DNA of 64,000 nt from Triglochin maritima. Lineage: Eukaryota; Streptophyta; Magnoliopsida; Alismatales; Juncaginaceae. The stretch is from contig OY821791.1 of the NCBI GenBank assembly GCA_963682175.1, forward strand, positions 25,781,826 to 25,845,825. The letters are read 5' to 3'. The number at the start of each line of letters is the position of its first letter. Position 1 is the first letter of the stretch. Below are positions 56,691 to 64,000 of the stretch, one piece after another. Below the pieces are notes generated by a model. That model was not told the DNA's origin. It worked only from the letters and a program-made list of their open reading frames with translations, and did no database searches. A program made the translations under genes and the position numbers.

Positions 56691-58150
56691 CATCCCCAGG
56701 CGACACAATATCTTTTTAGCCTCATAGATATGACCCAGAAGTTCGTTGCTATCTGGAAGAATCTTTTTCAACAACTTCAGTAGGGCAGTGAAACTGACAT
56801 CACTCCAACTGTTTGCTGCTTTCAAGGTATACAACCTTAAAATTGAAGACAACCTACAAAACTCGGTGCAACCTTAATGCAAAAGTCTTTCATTGTCAGA
56901 CAGTAGGCTACCATGTACATCAGGTTTATCACAATAATTGTCGGCAACATCTTGGATCATATCCTCTAACTGGTCACCATCATTGCTATACACTGCCGGG
57001 TCACTATGATGATTTTCCTCTTTCGTGCTTATATCATTTTTACCATGCCATATCCAACGAGTGTATCCTTCATCAAAACATTTCTCGAACAAATGAGCTT
57101 TTATCTCTTTTACATCTCGTAAGAACATGTTGAAACAATTCTTACATAGACATAAGCCATTTCTCTCATTTCTAGCAATTGCATTCTTTAGGGAAATTCT
57201 AGCAATTCATCAACCCCAACCTCGTAGTCATCACTCAATCTACTAGCAAAAATCTATTTTCGATCCATAATATTCTACACGTCAAGATGAACAATCGCAA
57301 TGTAAAGATAGTTATAAATTTTAATTCGTAGTAATTATAAACAATCAAAACTTTTATATACTCTCTGAGAACTAATTAAAATGAGTCCTTTTAATTAAAG
57401 TAATTAAAAGAATTGCAAATAGAAGCATTGATCGCACCTTCCTGAGCAAGTGTTCGATTTGAAAGAAGGTTCGGGATGTACACCGGGCCTAGTCAGGCAG
57501 GGGTGATCGGTTAGGGCCAGTCGGGCGGGCTTGGTTGAGTAGAGGTGATCTGTCAGGGCTGGTGGGTCTGAACATGCGGATCGGTAGGGAACTCAGGTGG
57601 ATCGGCTGACAATGGGGATGGGGAAAGAAAATGTGTGTTTGCTTAGCTCATAACGTTTGTGTATTTGATTTTGGGTTGAATATTAAATATGACAACGTAT
57701 TACCAGTTACTAATATTTTTGGAGTTGACTACGTCGGTTAACCTACAAAACAATGTGGTTAATCTATGTACGAGCTTAACGTGCTAACCGGACTAACAAA
57801 CACAGTCCGGTCCACTGAAACAACTAACTAAAATCACCAGTTCGGATAACTGAAATGCATTGGGTCAATATGAGACAAATGCTTGGGAAATATTGTGCTA
57901 CAATGGTCAATGTACACTACGTCGGTTTCTGGTGCACTGACGTGATAAGCCCAAAACCACGTCGGTACACGTCAAACATATTACGGTCAATATGGTAATG
58001 TGAACATTCACGTCAGACAATTTACGACTGATGTGGTACGTCTAATATCACGTTGGATTTTCAACTACTGACGTGGTACACCTAATACCACGTTGGATTG
58101 TCAATATCCGACATAATCTCGCGACGTAGTACGCATATTTTCCAAAAGTG
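56691..58150 (-). mobile_element. CACTA (En/Spm)-like transposon remnant
   Basis: It contains the start of a TNP2-like transposase (57268-56874) and, at its right side (57720-58150), repeated ACGTCGG / CCGACAT-type units. The possible right terminus is CACTTTTGGAAAATATGCG on the minus strand (ending at 58150), a weak fit to CACTA ends. The unit type differs from the 56432-56690 cluster, so they may be two elements. Boundaries are uncertain. 57480-57620 is GC-richer and unassigned. Confidence 0.5.
56874..57268 (-). pseudogene. N-terminal fragment of a CACTA TNP2-like transposase
   Basis: From a Met at 57268 (MDRK, then a stop where a Trp is usual) it reads FASRLSDDYEVGVDELLEF, a frameshift, then LCLCKNCFNMFLRDVKEIK and AHLFEKCFDEGYTRWIWHG. 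This is the transposase-associated domain found at the N-terminus of plant CACTA transposases, including the cysteine pair and the GYTxWIWHG motif. It continues with DQLEDMIQDVADNYCDKP and stops at 56874. The catalytic part is absent. Confidence 0.72.
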
Positions 58151-59250
58151 ATACTCTTATTTCCCCACCAGTGGAAGTGCCCTGAAAATGTTATATAAAT
58201 GTCTTTTATTAATAATGGCTCCACTTTGTGAGAGACATTATATTAATATGAGAAGTTCTGTTGAAACACATATTTACTAGATTAATGATAGTTGAGCCAT
58301 GCACTTACCACGACAGAAGCCATATATCTGCTTGTTTGTAATGTTAAGTTTATATTTTTACACAACTTTGGTGTATTTACATGTTGATCTATCTTATATA
58401 GACGATGTTCTATTTGGATAAAATTATTTGCACGTGGTGGCATCTCTTTCTAATAAAACATGATAAGTCAATAGGCTTCAGAATGACTCACTCACATGCA
58501 TGTCTAGTTTCCCTTCAATGGTTCCGTAGCGAGTTGACGTAACCCGAACTAGAAATGATCTTGTGTGTGAGATCTAGGTCTATTTGTAATCATATAGTCA
58601 TCTTAATTTGGCAATGAATACATTTTTCTACGGTGAAGAGATGAATGATCTGGTTATTCCCGTAGCCTATAAAAGTGGGTGTAAATACTTTATATGGCAC
58701 AAAGTATAGATATATGCTTCAAAGCATACCGAGCACAAGTAGAACAATCTCCCCACTATAAATGTAACATCATAGCCTCATATATAGGACATTCGATAAA
58801 ATTAAGATCTCAAAAACAAATATTTCTATGACCACATCAGTGATGCTTTCTTCCGTAGCTTCGATGTGATCAATAGATCAGCTCGTGGTATTCACGATAA
58901 AGTTTACATTCAGCAATATTTACTTTTTTTTGTCATGTCATTATCTTAGAAATATTCCTGAAAAAAAGTTACGTTACATCGTTGCCACTCACATCATATT
59001 ATCTTCCCTTTTGGATTGGTTTCCTCGTTCCAATAGAAAGTCTCTATTTGATTAAGGTTTTTTTTGCAAAGTAAAAATGAGACTTAGCTTTGAATTTATT
59101 GATTTGCGTAAACAAACTTTACAGACAAACGAACACGAACCCGTAACATTAAGTCCTCGGAACTTGAGAAGCACAAGTTCAGATCAGCACACATACACTT
59201 TCACACTTCTCCTCTAACATCGTTGCGTACATCCACTCATAAAATACGAC
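58151..59250. other. Unassigned intergenic DNA
   Basis: AT-rich with no long ORF, RNA gene or repeat that I recognise. The T-run at 59059-59067 could be the antisense poly(A) tail of the LINE to its right, but about 200 bases lie between them. Confidence 0.4.
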
Positions 59251-59269
59251 CCATACGTTTCTCCCATTC

Positions 59270-60650
59270 AGCACCTCTTTCTCAAGACCAGTTTGCGACA
59301 AATGCAGCCTTCTCTATCTCGTCTCCGCCACCGTCCCTCTGATCCTGACGGCATCCTTCACTTGTTGGATGACAAATCTCCCTTGTTATTCCTCTCCTTC
59401 CGTGAGCCTCCTATTCCGCTCCGCCCCGCATTCATACACCACAGCTCCATGTGTGAGCTTTATCGTAGCCACACCACGTTTGGATTGACAGCACCACCAC
59501 TGAACTCTATCTATCTCCTCCACCATTGTTGTTCCTGGCAGCCGTTATCGCCTCCTAACTTGCGTATCAAATCCTAAACCTCCCTTACAAAATGGCACTC
59601 CCAAAACAAATGCTCCAAGTCTTCATAGGCATCTTTACATAAGACACATCGCGACACCACACATAATTGGAGCCCCCGTTGTCTCATCGAACCTTGAGTA
59701 GCAAGCTTCCCATGGGCAACCCGCCATAATGTGAGAGCATGCTTTGGGATCACCCACTTTATGCCACACAATTGATGCCCACCTCATTGCTGGACGTGCC
59801 GGCTTAACCCAACTCCATGTATCCCGTAGGAGTAGTTTCCTCCGAGTGGCCCCCCTACCCATGTAAGCTCGTCCGGTCCTTGGCCTATCCGTATAGATGG
59901 CAACCTTGCCCATAATTGCATGAGAGCATTAGAGCGCAATCTAGGCTCCCTCCACCTTCCATCCAATATGAAGTAAGAGACACTTGTATTTTGTGGTACT
60001 CGTAAATCATACCCATCTGGTCTCCTTCCGGTAGGGATAGTAGCAATGGCCCACACCATGGATCCTCGAAAAAAATTATCGAGCTCCAATCCCCTATTGT
60101 AAAGAACATCTTCTGTCGAGCGATATCACGTACATGCATGATCCCTCGCCATGCCCAAGATGGTGTCGATGGTGGTCGCATCATCCAGATGGGCCGGCTC
60201 CTAAGGTACTTGCTCCTCAAACATATAGCCCAAGAGAGCCGTCTTTTGATGCAATAATCTAAAACAAGCGAAGGAGCCCGACATCATTCCATTCCACCAA
60301 CCTTCGCAAGCCTAATCATCCCTCCTTCTTTGGTGCACATATATCCTTACATGCCACCAACCACCATTTTCTTTGGCCCTCCCAACACGAAGTGCATCAT
60401 AATCCTCTCAATGTCGTGGAGCACGCCCCGAGGTATCAAGAATGTTGATGTCCAATAAATACTAAAGGAGACAAGCACACTCCGCACAAGTCCGCCCCGC
60501 CATCGATAAGAGCTTCCCTTTCCACGAGTTCAAACGTCCTCGCACCCTCTCAATGAGAGCCTCACAATGGCTTTTTGCAAATCTAGAAGAGAACAATGGT
60601 AAGCAAAGGTATGTTACCGGGAAGTCACTCCTTTGCATGTTTAGATGGTC
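59270..60650 (-). pseudogene. LINE (non-LTR) reverse transcriptase remnant, C-terminal part
   Basis: Right to left: the post-RT block near 60590-60620 (YLCLPLFSSRFAKSHCEALI, usual YLGLPL) and NSWKGKLLSMAGR near 60500, then KYLRSRPIW and FTIGDWSSIIFFEDPW (near 60040-60210), then the zinc-binding domain WVIPKHALTLWRVAHGKLAT with CVLCKDAYEDLEHLFWEC (59771-59574). Further left, AVVYECGAERNRR near 59400-59440 is the typical C-terminal segment. Several stops and frameshifts break it, and the catalytic RT and endonuclease parts are absent. Such 5' truncation is usual for LINEs. Confidence 0.82.
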
Positions 60651-60961
60651 ACAAATCCAATCACCATCCGCTCTATTTGATTAAGTTGAATTTAACTAGA
60701 GAGAAAACATGCATGAATCTTATGAACACTTAATAAGGCATCAACAAATTCTAAGCAAGTGCAGTGGGAAGTTCATTAATGTGTGTATTTTTCCTCTTAA
60801 TGCTAATTATAGATTCCGAAATTCATTTTGTTTCCTCGGTCTGTAATCAAAAAATATTTACGCCAATACATTTATATGGGTATTTGTAAATATTTTTTGT
60901 GACGTGCAACCAAAAACAAAATTACTCACAAAGCACACCAAGAACTCGAGCATGACACACG
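60651..60961. other. Unassigned intergenic DNA
   Basis: AT-rich. No ORF, repeat or signal recognised. Confidence 0.4.
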
Positions 60962-61475
60962 GGATTGCAAACGGGTCGGTGTGGGTTTTTCCCCTCAACC
61001 GCTACCTACACCGCCAAAGTCTAGCGGGTTAATGAGGTGGGGCTGGTTTGATTTTTTTTATCGCTATCCGCCCTACTTAACGGCGGGTTGGGCAGGGGCG
61101 GGGCGGGTTTGTGGGTTAAATCGTTGAATTATAAAGTTGAATCCAATTGAATATGTGAGCTTGTAAGAAATTTAAAGTTTAAAGTTTCTACTTTGATATT
61201 ATTAGTCTATTACTAAATGTAATGCTTAGTTACTCTTAACTTTGATTGGTTAAACCAAAATATAATTTTTTGTGTTTCATCTTAAAATTATAAAAAATAT
61301 ATTTATTAATGTTTTGTGGGTTAGCGGGAAGGATTAGAAAACTACAACCCGTCTTGTTTTAACAATTAGGTTGGGGGTGGTTGGTTTCAAAAATCTGACT
61401 GCAGCCCATCACAAGTGTGGCGGAACAGGATGGGGGCAGCGGGTAAAACCCACCCCACGCTGAGCCCTAATGGCA
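60962..61475. mobile_element. hAT-like MITE candidate with GGGCGGGTT-rich ends
   Basis: Both ends are GC-rich and imperfectly inverted: GGTGTGGGTTTTTCCCCTC on the left (near 60976) against GGGGTGGGTTTTACCCGCT on the minus strand of the right end (near 61440-61460). The centre (61130-61320) is AT-rich. Repeats of the type GGGCGGGTTTGTGGGTTAAA are common in plant hAT-like MITEs. Exact termini and an 8-base target duplication were not found. Confidence 0.45.
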
Positions 61476-61653
61476 CACCGTCAAAGCCTAATTAGGAGGA
61501 TGAATAATCCACATTCATGACCAACTCGATTGTGTAAGGCACCTTTAATGACATGTTGCAGACCTCATAATATCTACCCAACAGGCACCTCCCATTAAAA
61601 CTCCAACAATCCACTCCGATATAAATCCTCCCATAACACCTCACATTTCAACA
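61476..61653 (+). promoter_or_regulatory. Upstream region of the LTPG gene
   Basis: TATAAAT at 61620-61626 lies 28 bases before the ATG. If it is the TATA box, the 5' UTR is only a few bases long. The MITE candidate ends about 180 bases before the ATG, so the proximal promoter is short. Confidence 0.5.
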
Positions 61654-63346
61654 ATGGCCACTCTGTTCAAGTCTTTTGCTCCCATTTTCGTGCTCATGTT
61701 TTCTCTCAATGCCATGCTCGCCACAAGTGACGTAGCGAAGGATAGAAATCAATGTGCTAGTCAATTGATGGCCTTGGCGACCTGCCTCGAGTATGTCCGC
61801 GGAATCGGGCAGAAGCCCACAGCGGATTGTTGCAATGGTCTTAAGAAAGTGTTGGATAATAGCCCGAAGTGTTTGTGCCTTCTCGTTAAGGATCACGATG
61901 ACCCGAGCCTCTCCATCAAGATCGACCCCAAACGAGCCATGTCACTGCCCTCCGATTGCAAGGCTTCGGCCAACATCTCCCAATGTCCAAGTACTCCACT
62001 AGTTCTACACCATTATTATATTATTATGACCATCATCATCATCACTCTTATTTTTATTTTATTTTTATTACCACCGATTTCTATTTTATTAAAAATGTTC
62101 TGTTGATAGACTTCGTTTACGTTATTTATTAAGTTCTGTGATGTCTAGGAAATATTGCATATGAAACATAAAGGTCGTTATGAGAAGGCTTAGTAATTAA
62201 CAGGTTTATTTTTTGGCATTATGAATGTAAAAAGTTGGAATATATATTATATATTATAAAGTTATATGATGCCTTAATAACATTCCATATAAATTTCTCA
62301 TGTCTACACAAATAGTAAAGCTTGACTAATAACTTTTGTTTAAATTAAGTTGTGGGTTTTCTTATTTTTTTGTTGCAGAGCTTTTACACTTGTCACCGGA
62401 TTCTCCGGAAGCTAAGATTTTTAAAGATTTTAGAGATGCAACTAAAACTCAAGGGCCTGCCAACAGCACAACCGGTGAGTAATCAAACACTTTAACCAAG
62501 AAAAGTCAAATTCAACCTTTACGACTCCTAACATCTCCTACCAGCTTTACAAAATAAAAATAAAAACAAATCCATAAGTGGGTCACATTAAACTTGCAAT
62601 GCGATTGTCAGACATGATATTTGCGGAGTGAATAGCCAGAAAAGAGATGGGATCCAACACTTAATAGACAATAATATTGACCTTGTTATTTCATGAAATT
62701 TATTAAGGCAAATTTCAAGTTCATGAATACTAATAATAATTTAAGGTACTAAGATATTATTTTCGAATTGTGACGGGTTGTATGATCTTCCAGTTTCAAA
62801 GCAGAAAGGCAACCTCGTTTTTATTTTACCCGAAATGTTATATATTGTGAACATTTTCTTTTTGAATTTTTTTAACTCCCAAGTTTTTTTAAAATAGACA
62901 TCAAGTTTTCAAAGCGGGTCGAATATCGCATAATCAATTATAGTTATTGTAAGAAAATTGGGGAATTCAAAAGAAAATACCAAGCAGAACAATACCGAAA
63001 TATTCGTTTCACTATTTATAGTTCCACTACATTATTTCGAATTCAAATGGATTGCATGACCGACTCGTTTCATTGTTGCACCGTCCTAGTTAGAATATAT
63101 AGTAGTAATAAAAACATAAACACAGTGTTATATTTTATTATATTCTGCTCTTCTTTTCAAACATCAGGGAGTGGAATGGAGTCAATGACATCTGGAGAAA
63201 ACAGCACATCCAGCAGTAGCACTAGTGCTAGTGGAAGGATCAATTACTACAAAGGTGGTGGTGGAATGGGGTGGTTGGGAATGGAGGTTGTTGGTGGAGC
63301 GTGGCTTTACTATTTTGCTTCCCTCAACATGATGCTCAACATCTAG
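61654..63346 (+). CDS. LTPG: GPI-anchored non-specific lipid-transfer protein (LTPG, YLS3-like); three exons
   Basis: Model: exons 61654-61990, 62379-62474 and 63168-63346; 612 nt, 203 residues plus stop. Introns start GTACTC and GTGAGT and end GCAG and TCAG. Joining keeps one frame. Residues 1-25 form a signal peptide. C34, C44, C59, C60, C73, C75, C102 and C111 give the eight-cysteine pattern C-C-CC-CxC-C-C, a four-disulphide fold with a lipid-binding cavity. Exon 2 gives LLHLSPDSPEAKIF, typical of YLS3-type members. A Ser/Thr-rich linker with NST sites precedes a hydrophobic tail (WLGMEVVGGAWLYYFASLN), the expected GPI-attachment signal. It is probably on the outer plasma membrane or in the wall, handling cuticle or suberin lipids. 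That role is known for the family, not shown here. Confidence 0.9.
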
Positions 63347-64000
63347 ATCATTTTCATGATTGGGTTAACTTTGATTGAGTTGAATGATGTAGTTAGTTAA
63401 GTTTGCATTAGGCTTTGCATGTTGTGGTGGAACACATTATGTTGGTGCTTTGTTGTGTGGTCTGGTGGTTTTGGGAGAATGTTCTCCGTCTGCATTTTCA
63501 TACAAATATTTGATTTCTTCGTTGCTCTTTTTTATTATTACAAAATCGTTGCTACTATAGCATAGGTTTCTTTTGAAGTTAGTTTTATATGGATATGAAA
63601 ATGTAGCAAATGTAACTCACATAAAAGTTCAACAAAGATGGTAAAATGTTCTCAAAATAAGAAAATCAGGACAATACAACGAAATTATGAAGTACGTGAC
63701 ACATGGAAAGACAAACATAACTACGGGATAGCGGTGACGTTCCTGTCATGAAAACGGAGCCATCCACAACAATAAACCATGTTTGAATCGTCGTTCGTCT
63801 CAACAACTGCTTTGAGTTCATCGACTTGTACCCTATTATGGTTAAACGCTAAGCATCATTTGCATTTCGTAAGGTTCGACTTAGTATATTGATTATTGTT
63901 AAACTAACTTTTTTTCTTCCAATTTGGAATTTGGATAAACCTAATTCGTGATTTGTAGATGGATTTTGTTTGTTAATTACGTTTCTGTTTGGTTGTTGGT
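63347..64000. other. 3' flank of the LTPG gene
   Basis: The 3' UTR probably lies in the first 200-250 bases (T-rich, to about 63540). No further gene, repeat or clear canonical poly(A) signal was recognised up to the window end. Confidence 0.4.

Noticed and set aside
59293..59577. 94-codon plus-strand ORF
   Set aside because: Antisense of the LINE C-terminal region, whose minus-strand reading has recognisable motifs.
61654..62106. 150-residue single-exon reading of LTPG
   Set aside because: It reads through the intron after CP. Splicing to 62379 restores the family motif LLHLSPDSPEAKIF and a GPI tail.
63047..63346. 99-residue ORF as a separate gene
   Set aside because: Only its last 59 codons are coding, as exon 3 of LTPG. 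The start lies in intron 2.
1..64000. tRNA genes
   Set aside because: The only tRNA-like matches are primer-binding sites of 12-17 bases. No cloverleaf was seen.

Overview
This is nuclear DNA from a flowering plant, probably a eudicot. Nearly the whole window is a retrotransposon nest, with one recognisable host gene near the right end. The evidence is Athila-type Ty3/gypsy elements primed by tRNA-Asp, a chromovirus primed by tRNA-iMet, a Ty1/copia element, CACTA, LINE and hAT-like remnants, a piece of plant mitochondrial rRNA DNA, and a spliced gene for a GPI-anchored lipid-transfer protein.

Layout, left to right. (1) 1-8256 is the 3' half of an old plus-strand Athila element, 'Q': broken RT-RNaseH-integrase, a long 3' region and a 3' LTR at 6755-8256. 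About 1.1 kb of mitochondrial DNA (NUMT) with the rrn18 3' end and rrn5 sits inside its integrase. (2) 8257-8969 is unassigned and holds a 0.1 kb repeat. (3) 8970 to about 14.5 kb is a truncated minus-strand copia element. (4) 14648-29919 is a composite plus-strand Athila, 'E1'. It reads LTR, PBS, leader, an intact 659-residue gag-like ORF, 3' region, second leader, an intact 1885-residue gag-pol, 3' region, LTR. (5) 29920-30739 and 53074-56268 are two parts of an older minus-strand Athila, 'N'. (6) 30740-53073 is a full-length minus-strand Athila, 'M', inserted in the gag region of N with a perfect GTGTC target duplication. M is itself split by a 2.8 kb solo LTR (35758-38572) and by a young, intact Tekay/Del-type chromovirus (39600-48107, target duplication ATTAG, LTRs differing by five substitutions and one GAA-repeat expansion in my count). 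(7) 56269-61475 carries DNA-transposon remnants (CACTA TNP2-like, a hAT-like MITE candidate) and a LINE pseudogene. (8) 61654-63346 is the three-exon host gene for a YLS3-like LTPG protein.

The insertions give a relative history. N came first. M and the right-hand module of E1 landed in N. The solo-LTR parent and then the chromovirus landed in M. The strongest candidates for something new are: the two-module E1 element, whose first module encodes an open gag/protease-like protein lacking the protease active site; a pair of 18-bp GACCGC...GCGGTC palindromes that recurs in both the U3 and the leader of several Athila elements here; an snRNA-promoter-like USE plus TATA in the E1 LTRs; and a dense array of GGTCGACC palindromes in the transcribed part of the chromovirus LTR. 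All calls come from reading the sequence. No database search was run.
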